Assembly (NCBI RefSeq): GCF_002266425.1
Contig: NZ_NPMN01000007.1
Span: 62,001 to 126,000 of the forward strand
Length of the DNA stretch: 64,000 nucleotides
Reading direction: 5' to 3'
Source: Tissierella sp. P1
GTDB lineage: Bacteria > Bacillota > Clostridia > Tissierellales > Tissierellaceae
Position 1 is the first letter of the stretch. Each line of letters starts with the position of its first letter. The notes under the pieces were generated by a model, which saw nothing but the letters and a program-made list of their open reading frames with translations, was not told where the DNA came from and did no database searches. The position numbers and the translations under genes are program-made. Below are positions 10,019 through 18,641 of this stretch, one piece after another.

Positions 10019-10039
10019 TTTATTTTTTTGTAGTAGAAT
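10011..10039 (+). promoter_or_regulatory. Candidate promoter of codY
   Basis: TGTACA (10011-10016) and TAGAAT (10034-10039) are separated by 17 bases. The start point would lie near 10046, leaving about 75 bases of leader before the codY ATG. The -35 match is only moderate. Confidence 0.5.
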
Positions 10040-10122
10040 TGTATATGTAGTTAAATGTAAAAAACAATCGATTTAAAATCTTATAGATAATAAATTGAGT
10101 TTATTTTAAGGAGGATGTATAT

Positions 10123-10902
10123 ATGGAAAGTTTATTACAAAGAACTAGAAAACTAAACAAGACGTTGCAGGGATATGGCTCTAGAGCTGTGTCTTTTTCA
10201 GATTTAAGTGAAATACTTAGTGATATACTTGATGCTAATGTCTATATAGCTAGTACTAGTGGGAAAGTTTTAGGATACGAATTATCAGGAGGATTTGATT
10301 GTGATATAGTTCAAGCTGAAATAGTCAAAGAAAAAAGATTTCCTAAAAAATACAATGAAGAATTGTTGAGATATAATGAAACAAATGAAAATATGCGGGA
10401 AGTTACCGATTGTGTTTTTGACCAGGTATCAGAATGCCCTTATCCAGATAAAATTGCAACTGTAATTCCAATAAATAGTGGGGGAAAAAGATTAGGAACT
10501 TTAGTTTTAGCTCGCTTTGGAAAAGAATTTACTGAAGATGATCTTGTACTAGCTGAATATAGTGCAACTATAGTAGGAATGGAAATACTAAGAGCTAAAT
10601 CAGAAGAAATAGAGGAGGAGGCTAGAAAGAAATCCATTGTTCAAATGGCTATAGGAACTTTATCTTATTCTGAGTTAGAAGCAATGGAACATATTTTTAG
10701 TGAACTAGAAGGTAATGAAGGCTTACTTGTTGCGAGTAAAATTGCTGATAGAGTTGGTATAACAAGATCTGTTATTGTAAATGCCTTGAGGAAATTTGAA
10801 AGTGCAGGAGTTATAGAATCTAGATCTTTAGGAATGAAAGGAACACATATTAAAATCTTAAATGATAAATTAATAGAAGAGCTTCTAAAATCAAAAGAAT
10901 AG
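10123..10902 (+). CDS. codY: GTP-sensing global transcription regulator CodY
   Basis: CodY represses or activates nutrient, virulence and motility genes in response to branched-chain amino acids and GTP. The N-terminal GAF domain begins [16 protein letters not shown] and includes the ligand-site region. The C-terminal winged helix-turn-helix is the highly conserved [19 protein letters not shown] followed by [18 protein letters not shown]. The 259-residue length is canonical. It lies between topA and the flagellar operon, as in Bacillus but without the usual trmFO-xerC-hslVU genes between. A strong AAGGAGG precedes the ATG. Confidence 0.99.
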   Translation: MESLLQRTRKLNKTLQGYGSRAVSFSDLSEILSDILDANVYIASTSGKVLGYELSGGFDCDIVQAEIVKEKRFPKKYNEELLRYNETNENMREVTDCVFDQVSECPYPDKIATVIPINSGGKRLGTLVLARFGKEFTEDDLVLAEYSATIVGMEILRAKSEEIEEEARKKSIVQMAIGTLSYSELEAMEHIFSELEGNEGLLVASKIADRVGITRSVIVNALRKFESAGVIESRSLGMKGTHIKILNDKLIEELLKSKE

Positions 10903-10922
10903 TAAATTTACTATTCTTTTTT
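10893..10922 (+). terminator. Rho-independent terminator overlapping the codY stop codon
   Basis: Bases 10893-10920 form a perfect 28-base palindrome (arm AAAAGAATAGTAAA) ending in a T run. The codY stop TAG (10900-10902) lies inside the 5' arm, so a ribosome finishing codY would cover it. As DNA the palindrome is symmetric, with A and T runs at both ends. It separates codY from the flagellar operon. Confidence 0.8.
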
Positions 10923-10951
10923 ATGGGACTTTGGTCTATGGGACTTTAGGG
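10922..10951 (+). repeat. 15-bp tandem repeat upstream of flgB
   Basis: TATGGGACTTT occurs at 10922-10932 and again at 10937-10947, a period of 15 bases, with partly matching linkers. It lies between the codY terminator and the candidate flgB promoter. The spacing could suit a regulator binding side by side, but I recognise no known operator. Confidence 0.6.
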
Positions 10952-10979
10952 TGATTTAGTTAATTAACGTAATTTTTAC

Positions 10980-11008
10980 TTGCAATAAAATGTTAAAATA
11001 TGTAATAT
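10980..11008 (+). promoter_or_regulatory. Candidate sigma-A promoter P1 of the flagellar operon
   Basis: TTGCAA (10980-10985) and TAATAT (11003-11008) have a 17-base spacer. This would start the long flgB-led transcript about 100 bases before flgB, leaving a sizeable leader. No sigma-D type element (TAAA-N15-GCCGATAT) is seen here. Confidence 0.5.
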
Positions 11009-11056
11009 TAAAAAAGAAGATATTTATCGTTTTATAAGGTTTTTCTAATTATTATG

Positions 11057-11085
11057 TAGAAAATTCTTATAAAATAGGGTAATAT
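11057..11085 (+). promoter_or_regulatory. Candidate promoter P2 close to flgB
   Basis: TAGAAA (11057-11062) and TAATAT (11080-11085) are 17 bases apart, with a start point about 25 bases before the flgB ATG. The -35 box is weak; listed as an alternative to P1. Confidence 0.3.
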
Positions 11086-11116
11086 AGAGATACTAGAATA
11101 GTAAGAGGTGAACTAT

Positions 11117-11518
11117 ATGTTAAGGGGTATTTATAACAATGTGGACTTTTATAAAAAGGCTTTAGATGGAACTTGGGAACGACATAAAGCAATAACAAAT
11201 AATATTGCAAATGAAAATACGCCTAATTATAAAAGAAAAGTAGTTACATTTGAAGATCAATTAAAACAATCAGTTCAGAATAGCAGAATCAATTTAATGA
11301 AAACTCATGAAAAGCATATTGGTTCTGGGACAAGCCATTTTGCTCCTAGGGTTATGGAAGATAAATCCACATCCTATAGATTAGATGGAAATAATGTGAA
11401 CAGTGATACAGAATCAGCTAATCTAGCTATAAATAATATTATGTATGACACTTTAATCAAGCAAGTAATAGGTGAGTTTGATAAAATAAAAAATGTTATC
11501 GCTGAAGGGAGCAAGTAA
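11117..11518 (+). CDS. flgB: Flagellar basal-body rod protein FlgB
   Basis: FlgB is a proximal rod component of the flagellar basal body, exported by the flagellar type III system. The rod-protein N-terminal motif is NNIANENTPNYKRK (about 30-43). The start is set at ATG 11117, because AAGAGGTGA ends 5 bases before it; the GTG at 11108 lies inside that ribosome site. The 133-residue length is normal. It is the first gene of the flagellar operon and is followed 2 bases later by flgC. Confidence 0.97.
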   Translation: MLRGIYNNVDFYKKALDGTWERHKAITNNIANENTPNYKRKVVTFEDQLKQSVQNSRINLMKTHEKHIGSGTSHFAPRVMEDKSTSYRLDGNNVNSDTESANLAINNIMYDTLIKQVIGEFDKIKNVIAEGSK

Positions 11519-11520
11519 TT

Positions 11521-11961
11521 ATGAGTATTTTTAATTCAATAAATGTATCAGCAACTGCTTTAACTGCAGAAAAAACAAGAATTGATATTATAGCTAAGAA
11601 CATGGCTAATGCAAGTACCACTCGAAGCACAGGTGGAATGCCATATAGAAGACAAATGGTTGTTTTTGAAGAAAATAAATCAACACCTTTTTCAGAATAT
11701 CTAAGTAGGCAAACTAATAAATTTGAGGGAAAAGGTGTTAAGATTAGTAAAATCGTCGAAGATGAATCACCTTTTAAACTTGTCTATGAACCAGGGCATC
11801 CTGATGCTGATGAAAATGGTTATGTTAAAATGCCAAATGTCGACACTATAAAAGAAATGGTTGACCTAATTAGTGCACAGCGTTCCTATGATGCTAATAT
11901 AACAGCCATGAATGCATCCAAGTCAATGCTTATGAAGGCTTTGGAAATTGGTAGGAGGTAA
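11521..11961 (+). CDS. flgC: Flagellar basal-body rod protein FlgC
   Basis: FlgC is a proximal rod protein. The N terminus SINVSATALTAEKTRIDIIAKNMANASTTR carries the rod-family motif, here KNMANAST rather than NNIAN. The C terminus has the family signature MVDLISAQRSYDANITAMNASKSMLMKALEI. The 146-residue length is typical. It is packed between flgB and fliE. Confidence 0.97.
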   Translation: MSIFNSINVSATALTAEKTRIDIIAKNMANASTTRSTGGMPYRRQMVVFEENKSTPFSEYLSRQTNKFEGKGVKISKIVEDESPFKLVYEPGHPDADENGYVKMPNVDTIKEMVDLISAQRSYDANITAMNASKSMLMKALEIGRR

Positions 11962-11966
11962 GATAT

Positions 11967-12263
11967 ATGAATGTAAACAGAATTGATGGGTATAAAAGCC
12001 TTGCCGAGATTGGCGAAAAGAAATTACTTGATTCAAAAGAAGAAAAGAGCTTTAGTAACTTTTTAACAAATGCCTTAAATCAGGTTAATGAAATGCAATT
12101 AGAAAGTACAGAATATAAAAAATTATTAGCTGTAGGAGAATTGGACAACCTCCATGATCTAACCATAGCTGCAGATAAGGCAGATACTGCTCTACAAGTT
12201 GTTATGAGTATAAGAAGTAAAGTTGTAGAGGCTTATAAGGAAATTATGAGAATTCAAATTTAG
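11967..12263 (+). CDS. fliE: Flagellar hook-basal body complex protein FliE
   Basis: FliE joins the MS ring to the rod and is the first protein exported by the flagellar secretion system. The 98-residue product has the family core FSNFLTNALNQVNEMQ, then the conserved C-terminal half DLTIAADKADTALQVVMSIRSKVVEAYKEIMRIQI. It lies between flgC and fliF, the standard order. GGTAGGAGGTAAG precedes the ATG. Confidence 0.96.
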   Translation: MNVNRIDGYKSLAEIGEKKLLDSKEEKSFSNFLTNALNQVNEMQLESTEYKKLLAVGELDNLHDLTIAADKADTALQVVMSIRSKVVEAYKEIMRIQI

Positions 12264-12288
12264 TAATCCATAGGGAAGAGGTGCAACG

Positions 12289-13806
12289 GTGCAGGAATCA
12301 ATACATAAAGTAAGTCTACAACTAACTGAATATTGGAAAGAGATGGATAAAAAGAAGAAAATTAGACTAGTGCTTATTAGCTTGTTTATCATTTTTGCTG
12401 TAACTGCACTTATTCTTACATTGACACGTACCAAATATGAGGTACTATATGGTGATTTAAGTTTAAAAGATATGGGACAAATAACTACTAAGCTAGATGA
12501 AATGGGTACTCCTTGGAAAACCGGAGATGACCAGAAAAGCATTTTGGTGCCAGCTGAAAGTAAAAATCGTATTAAAATAGAATTGGCTACCTATGGTTTA
12601 CCCAAAGAAGGATACACATATATGGATGCTTTTAATGATAGTAGTTGGACAATGACAGATTATGATAAGAAGCAAAGGATGAAGTTAGCTTTACAAAGTG
12701 AATTAGCATCTACCATATCTGAAATCGATGGAATCCATAGTGCAGAGGTATATATAGCTGAAAAAGAAACAACAAACTTCATTTTAAATAATAATGATGA
12801 TGATAAAACTACTGCTTCCGTATTTATTGTAAAAGATAGTGGTGGGAAATTATCAGGAGAAAAAGTAAAAGCTATAAAGCATCTTATATCAGGTCCAATA
12901 AATATAGATCCAGAAAATGTTAGGGTAGTTGATGATGAGGGAAGACTTTTAGAAGAAGAAAATGAAAATGATGTTTTTGCAGCTGATCAATTTGCAGTGA
13001 AACATAATCTAGAAACTAGAATTAACGATAGTATAAAGAAATTTCTAGAGAATATCGTTGGATTGGGAAATGTTGATGTTATGTCAAGTGTAAAAATTAA
13101 CATGGATATAGAAAATACTACAATAGTAGAATTTTCTCCGCCTATTGAAGGAAATGAAGAGGGGCTTATTCGTTCCCTTGAAGAAGTAGAGGAGCATATG
13201 GTAGGTGGTGCTACAGGTGGAATTCCAGGAACTGACACCAATGTAGAAGATTATCAAATGGTTGACGATGGCTCTAGTAGATATGATAAAGTAAGTAGAA
13301 TAATAAATAATGAGCTAAATGAGATAAATAAAGAAATTAGAAAGACACCAGGTCAAGTAGAAAGTGTTACTGTAGCAGTACTGATTAATAAGGATGCTTT
13401 GGTAGATGGTGAAATGACTCCAGAAAGAGAAAAGGAATTTTCTGATTTAATATTTGCAGCAACTGGTTTAGACACTAAGCAAGTACAAGTAAAGGCAGTG
13501 AGCTTTAATAAACAAGCAGTAGATACTAATATTCTTCAAGGAAAGTCAAATAATTGGTTATATATTGGTATTATTTTATTAGTGTTACTAATATTAGCAA
13601 TAATTATTTATATGAGGTTAAAAGCTAAAAAATCTGCTACTGATGAATTAGAAAGAATGTTGGAAGAGAGATCTTCAATTGAATTAGAAGTTGCGGACCT
13701 TGACTTTGATGCAGAAGAATCAAAAATGAAGGCTCAAATTGATAAATTTATTGAAAAGAAGCCTGATTCAGTTGCTCAGTTGCTTAGAAATTGGTTAAAT
13801 GAATAG
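12289..13806 (+). CDS. fliF: Flagellar MS-ring protein FliF
   Basis: FliF forms the membrane MS ring, the base of the flagellum and housing for the export gate. A first membrane segment lies at about 26-43 (RLVLISLFIIFAVTALIL) and a second near 425-444 (WLYIGIILLVLLILAIIIYM). Between them are the ring-building motifs (VLYGDLSLKDMGQI) and the YscJ-like domain. The C terminus (EKKPDSVAQLLRNWLNE) is the FliG-binding tail. The start is GTG at 12289, after GAAGAGG. The 505-residue length is normal. Confidence 0.97.
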   Translation: MQESIHKVSLQLTEYWKEMDKKKKIRLVLISLFIIFAVTALILTLTRTKYEVLYGDLSLKDMGQITTKLDEMGTPWKTGDDQKSILVPAESKNRIKIELATYGLPKEGYTYMDAFNDSSWTMTDYDKKQRMKLALQSELASTISEIDGIHSAEVYIAEKETTNFILNNNDDDKTTASVFIVKDSGGKLSGEKVKAIKHLISGPINIDPENVRVVDDEGRLLEEENENDVFAADQFAVKHNLETRINDSIKKFLENIVGLGNVDVMSSVKINMDIENTTIVEFSPPIEGNEEGLIRSLEEVEEHMVGGATGGIPGTDTNVEDYQMVDDGSSRYDKVSRIINNELNEINKEIRKTPGQVESVTVAVLINKDALVDGEMTPEREKEFSDLIFAATGLDTKQVQVKAVSFNKQAVDTNILQGKSNNWLYIGIILLVLLILAIIIYMRLKAKKSATDELERMLEERSSIELEVADLDFDAEESKMKAQIDKFIEKKPDSVAQLLRNWLNE

Positions 13807-13818
13807 GAGCGAGTTAAT

Positions 13819-14823
13819 ATGTCTAAGAGACAATTTAGTGGGAAAGAGAAGGTAGCAATATTACTAATTGCATTAGGACCTCAAAAATCTGCTGAGATAT
13901 TTAAACATCTAAATGAAGAAGAAATAGAAGAGTTAACATTGCAAATTGCAAATATGAGAATGGTTTCTCCTGAGGAGAAGCAAACGGTAATTGAGGAATT
14001 TTATCAAATATGCTTAGCTCAAGAGTATATATCTGAAGGCGGTATTAACTATGCTAAAGATGTATTAGAAAGAGCTTTAGGATCTGATAAGGCCATAGAT
14101 ATAATTAATAAATTAACATCTTCATTACATGTGAGGCCGTTTGAGTTTATAAGAAAGGCTGATCCAAATCAGCTTTTAAATTACATACAAAATGAGCACC
14201 CACAAACAATAGCATTAATATTATCTTATTTGGGATCTTCACAGGCAGCGCAAATTCTTTCATCTTTACCATTGGAAAAGCAATCAGATGTTACTAGAAG
14301 AATAGCAATAATGGATAGAACGTCTCCAGAGGTTGTAAGAGAAATAGAAGATATTTTAGAGAGTAAATTCTCAAATATTTTAGCACAGGATTATACAACT
14401 ACTGGCGGAATTCAAGCAGTAGTAGATATTTTAAACTCTGTAGATAGAGGAACAGAAAAACATATAATGGAAGATCTTGATATTAGTGATGCAGAATTAA
14501 GTGAAGAGATTAGAAGAAGGATGTTTGTATTTGAAGATATTATTACCCTTGATAATAGAAGTATCCAAAGAATTATTAGAGAGATTGATAACTCTCAATG
14601 GGCTATTGCCCTTAAGGGTGCAAGTGAAGAAGTTAAGGACCTTATATTTGCTAACATGTCAAAACGTTTAGTTGAAATGATAAAAGAAGATATAGAATTC
14701 ATGGGTCCTGTGCGTATTAGAGATATAGAAGATGCACAACAAAATATAGTTAATATTATTAGAAAGCTAGAAGATGATGGGGAAATAATTACTCCTAGAG
14801 GAGGAGATGAGATAATTGTCTAG
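13819..14823 (+). CDS. fliG: Flagellar motor switch protein FliG
   Basis: FliG is the rotor protein on which the stators pull and part of the switch complex. All three domains are visible: the N-terminal FliF-binding part (EKVAILLIALGPQKSAEIFKHL), the middle domain with the EHPQ motif (about 130-133, LNYIQNEHPQTIALILSYL), and the C-terminal torque domain with the charged helix RSIQRIIREIDNSQWAIALKG. The C terminus [14 protein letters not shown] is conserved. The 334-residue length is normal. Its end overlaps fliH. Confidence 0.98.
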   Translation: MSKRQFSGKEKVAILLIALGPQKSAEIFKHLNEEEIEELTLQIANMRMVSPEEKQTVIEEFYQICLAQEYISEGGINYAKDVLERALGSDKAIDIINKLTSSLHVRPFEFIRKADPNQLLNYIQNEHPQTIALILSYLGSSQAAQILSSLPLEKQSDVTRRIAIMDRTSPEVVREIEDILESKFSNILAQDYTTTGGIQAVVDILNSVDRGTEKHIMEDLDISDAELSEEIRRRMFVFEDIITLDNRSIQRIIREIDNSQWAIALKGASEEVKDLIFANMSKRLVEMIKEDIEFMGPVRIRDIEDAQQNIVNIIRKLEDDGEIITPRGGDEIIV

Positions 14824-15583
14824 TGTTATTAAATCCTTTAGAGTAGTAGAGACAGAGCCAGTGCATTTATCGAAAGACTCAGATAATGAACATGAAAAAC
14901 TTATGGAATCAATTATTGAAAAAGCAAGAGATGAGGCAAAAGATGAATATGAAAAAATAATTGATGATGCTAAAAAAGAATCAGCAAGAATAATAGAAGA
15001 TGCTGAGACTCAAAAAGAATCCATGATAAGCTCTGCTTATATTAGATCCAAGGAAGTTTTAGAACAATCTAAAGAAGAAGGTTATAAAAAAGGTTATGAC
15101 GAAGGTCATGATGAAGGGTATAAAGTAGGTTATAATGAAGGGAAAATTAAAGCTGACGCCCTAATAGAAAAAGCTTTGGAAATAAAAAACGGATATCTAT
15201 CAAAAAAAGAAAGTATGTTAAAAGAGCTAGAAGCAGATATTATTGAATTAGTTACAAGCATTTATGAAAAGGTAATAAATAAAAAAAATGAAGAAGATAC
15301 TGATATGATAGTTTCTTTAGTTTTAAATGGAATTAATAGTTTGGATTTAACAGATAAGTTAACTATTATTACTTCTAAAGAAGATTATAATATCTTAGAA
15401 ATGGCTAAGGATGAAATATTAGCCAAAGCAAGTATGATTTCTCAACTTGATATTAAATATGATATTTCTTTAGAAAAAGGTGATTGTATTTTAGAAACCT
15501 CTAAGGGAAATATTGATGTAAGTCTTAAAAACCAATTAGATGAAGTTAGAGAATTACTGACAACAATATTAAATAATGAGTGA
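14816..15583 (+). CDS. fliH: Flagellar assembly protein FliH
   Basis: FliH binds and regulates the export ATPase FliI as a stalk dimer. The 255-residue protein has a long charged coiled coil (about 25-85), then a run of GxxxG-type steps ([19 protein letters not shown], 88-106) typical of FliH, then the globular C-terminal domain. It starts with TTG at 14816, overlapping the fliG stop, and its own end overlaps fliI, so translation of the three is coupled. Sequence conservation is low in this family, but position and the glycine repeat make it secure. Confidence 0.93.
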   Translation: MSSVIKSFRVVETEPVHLSKDSDNEHEKLMESIIEKARDEAKDEYEKIIDDAKKESARIIEDAETQKESMISSAYIRSKEVLEQSKEEGYKKGYDEGHDEGYKVGYNEGKIKADALIEKALEIKNGYLSKKESMLKELEADIIELVTSIYEKVINKKNEEDTDMIVSLVLNGINSLDLTDKLTIITSKEDYNILEMAKDEILAKASMISQLDIKYDISLEKGDCILETSKGNIDVSLKNQLDEVRELLTTILNNE

Positions 15584-16914
15584 TGATATGGAAAATACAA
15601 TTAATATAAAGAAATATATTGAGGCTATAAAAGAAAAAAGATTTGTTAAATATACTGGCAAGATAACAAAGGTTACGGGACTCACTATTGAGTCTAATGG
15701 ACCAATGGCTACTATTGGAGAACTATGCTACATATACCCTTATGGGAGCAATAAACCAATTTTATCTGAAGTTGTTGGGTTTAAAGAGGATAAAATACTT
15801 CTTATGCCCCTAGGTGAAATGGAGGGAATTGCTAGTGGTAGTGTAGTTGTTGGAAGTGGTAAAACTCTTAGGGTAAATGTAGGAGAAGATTTAATTGGGA
15901 GAGTTCTAGATGGACTAGGCAATCCAATTGATGGATTAGGTCCAATTAAATCAAATAAATATTATCCAGTATCTAATGCTCCACCAAGTCCATTAGATAG
16001 AATGGTCATAAAAGAACCTTTGTCCGTAGGAGTTAGAGCAATTGATGGCTTGTTGACCTGTGGTAAAGGGCAAAGAGTTGGTATATTTGCAGGTTCAGGA
16101 GTAGGAAAAAGTACTTTAATGGGTATGATTTCACGAAATAGTACAGCTGATGTCAATGTTATAGGTTTAATCGGAGAACGTGGAAGGGAAGTTAATGAGT
16201 TTATCCAAAATGACCTAACAGAGGAAGGCCTAAAAAAATCTGTAGTGGTTGTTGTAACTTCAGACCAACCTGCTTTAATAAGGGTAAAGGGAGCGATGGT
16301 TACTACTGCTATAGCAGAATATTTTAGAGATAAGGGATTAAATGTAATGCTGTTGATGGATTCATTAACAAGATTTGCTATGGCTCAACGTGAAATAGGT
16401 TTAGCAATTGGAGAACCACCTGTTACTAGAGGATATACACCTTCTGTTTTTGCAACTATGCCAAGATTATTGGAAAGAACAGGGGCTTCAGATAAGGGTA
16501 CTATTACAGGCCTTTACACTGTACTAGTAGATGGGGATGATTTAACTGAGCCTGTAACTGACACTGCCAAGGGGAATCTTAGATGGACATATTGTTTTAT
16601 CTAGAAAGCTTGCAAATGCTACCCACTATCCTGCCATAGATGTTCTTGCTAGTATCAGTAGGGTAATGCCAAATATATCAAGTAGAGAACATATTAAAAT
16701 TGCCAATTATATAAAGGATATTATGGCTGTATATCAAGAAGCTGAAGATTTAATAAATATTGGAGCATATAAAAGAGGGTCAAATAAAAAAATCGACACA
16801 GCAATTGATTTGATGGAGGATATAGAAAATTTCTTAAAACAGGAAACCTATAAAACTTCAACTTTTCAGGAGACAATAGAGGCGATGGAGAATATTATCA
16901 ATAAAATGAACTAG
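15576..16914 (+). pseudogene. fliI: Flagellum-specific ATPase FliI (frameshifted as read)
   Basis: FliI is the F1-beta-like ATPase of flagellar protein export. Walker A is GSGVGKST (173-180); [35 protein letters not shown] and [25 protein letters not shown] are catalytic-core blocks. The frame ends at a TAG just after [11 protein letters not shown]. Removing one G from GGGG at 16571-16574 turns this into [25 protein letters not shown] and continues to 16914, giving 445 residues, the family length. Motility could not work without FliI, and the rest of the operon is intact, so I read this as a sequence indel. Confidence 0.93.
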
Positions 16915-16936
16915 ATAGCAATGGGGGTAAATTCAA

Positions 16937-17377
16937 TTGATGGGTTATAGTTTTAGATTAGAAAAGGTTCTAGGCTATAAAGAAAACATAGAGAACCTGA
17001 AAAAAGCTCAGTATGGAGATGTTAATAGAAGGCTTAATGATGAAGAAGAGAAACTACTGAATTATAATATTCATAAAGAAAATTTGCTGACTAAAAAAAA
17101 TGAATCCACTAAAAATACTAGTGTTGGTAATTTAAAACTATATAATAATTATTTACAAGATATATCTTCTAATATAAAGAAACAAGAGAGCATAATTGCT
17201 GATATAAAAGAGGAACTTGAGAAAACAAAAGAAGAATTACTAGTTGCAGTGAAGGAAAAAAAGGTATTTGAGAAATTAAAGGAAAATGACTATAATGAAT
17301 TTCTTTCAGAAATTAAAAAGAATGAAGAAAAAATTGTTGATGGAATAGTTACATTTAATAGTACTACCCAAAAATAG
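16937..17377 (+). CDS. fliJ: Flagellar export protein FliJ
   Basis: FliJ is the coiled-coil central stalk of the export ATPase ring. The N terminus MGYSFRLEKVLGYKE is the family signature (FRLEKVL), and almost the entire 146 residues are predicted charged coiled coil. The start is TTG 16937 or ATG 16940, which differ by one residue. It follows fliI directly, as in Bacillus. Confidence 0.9.
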   Translation: MMGYSFRLEKVLGYKENIENLKKAQYGDVNRRLNDEEEKLLNYNIHKENLLTKKNESTKNTSVGNLKLYNNYLQDISSNIKKQESIIADIKEELEKTKEELLVAVKEKKVFEKLKENDYNEFLSEIKKNEEKIVDGIVTFNSTTQK

Positions 17378-17387
17378 GGGCAGATCT

Positions 17388-18628
17388 ATGGAAATAGCCA
17401 ATACAGAAAAAAATAAAAAGGACAATAAATTATCTAAGATAGTAATTATATTACTTATTAGTCTAATAGCTATTCCTTTAGCTATTGTTGGCCTTATTTA
17501 TAATACTAATAAAAATTTTAAAAATGATGTAAACAACCTACTATCAAAAATGCCTGGAAGCGTAGGTGAGCATTTTAGGAATTATCCAACAGAGGTAGAA
17601 AAAAGTGAGAAGATAGATTATTTATCTAGTTATTTTATAAATCTAGACGCAAATACAGCTGCTGATAAAATGTATATAATAAAAAAAGATGATGAAAAGC
17701 TTTATATTGATATTCTTAGGGTGATGAATTCTATTTCGATACCTAAAACAGAAGAAATAGTACTTAAAATACGAAATATGGAGCTAAGAAAAGATTTATT
17801 GTTTTCACTTTATGATGATGCACAAAAAGAAGAAAAAGAAAGATTTTTATCAGAAGTATCTAGAGTTGAGAAGCAAGATATTATGACTTCATTATTGGAG
17901 ACAGAAAAAAGATTTTCAGACAGAGAATTTTTAAAGATTTTAGCTGAAATCAAAACAGATAAATTAGGTGAGGTACTTTACTATATAGACTCTGACATAA
18001 GAAATTATATATTAGATACCTTTAAAGAAGACAAAAAGATGTTAGTAGAAGCTATTATTTATGAAAAGACAAACGAGGTAAATACTTTAATAGATATAGC
18101 TAAAGTATATGAAACAAAACCAATAGATGTAGCGATAGATGCAATAGGTAATACCAATAACTATTCATTATATAAGCTGGAATTATTTATAAAAATTTGT
18201 CAGTGCTAAAGTCAGCTGAACTATTATCTAATATAAAAGATGAAAAATTCATAGAAGACCTGTTTGCATCAATAATGCGTGAAGAAAAATTGACAAATTC
18301 AGATACTAATATTACTGGTGATATAAGTAAAGCTATGGAGTTTTTAAATGAATACGGTAATAAAGTAAAAGATTTAGTGGCCATTTATGAAAAAATGTCG
18401 CCTGATAAAGTAGCTAAGATTGTGGAACAGATGATTAAAAATAATGATACTATAACATCTTTTGAATTAAGTTCTGAAGAGGTTTATGAATTGTCTGATA
18501 GTAGTATTATTATTGATGTATTGTCACAAATGAAAAATCAAACCTTATCAAAGGTTTTAGATTTTATGGAGCCAGACAAGGCTTCACAAATTACAAGGCT
18601 TTTAGCTAAGCCGAAAAATAACAATTGA
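17388..18628 (+). pseudogene. ylxF: YlxF/MotE-like membrane protein with MgtE-N-type C terminus (frameshifted as read)
   Basis: The gene sits between fliJ and fliK, where Bacillus has ylxF, a MotE-like protein. It has one N-terminal membrane segment (about 21-42, IVIILLISLIAIPLAIVGLI), a long acidic/basic helical middle, and a C-terminal MgtE_N-like block (LSKVLDFMEPDKASQITRLLAK). The frame breaks at 18191-18195: one more A in the A5 run turns FIKICQC-stop into FIKNLSVLKSAELLSN and gives 413 residues. That is about twice the length of B. subtilis YlxF as I recall it, because of an extra middle region. The role is unproven; a stator or export-linked function is suggested by family. Confidence 0.7.
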
Positions 18629-18641
18629 AGGAGGTGAATAA

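Noticed and set aside
10923-11116. c-di-GMP riboswitch before flgB, as known in C. difficile
   Set aside because: The gap lacks the conserved GEMM-type core sequences; only repeats and promoter-like boxes are seen.
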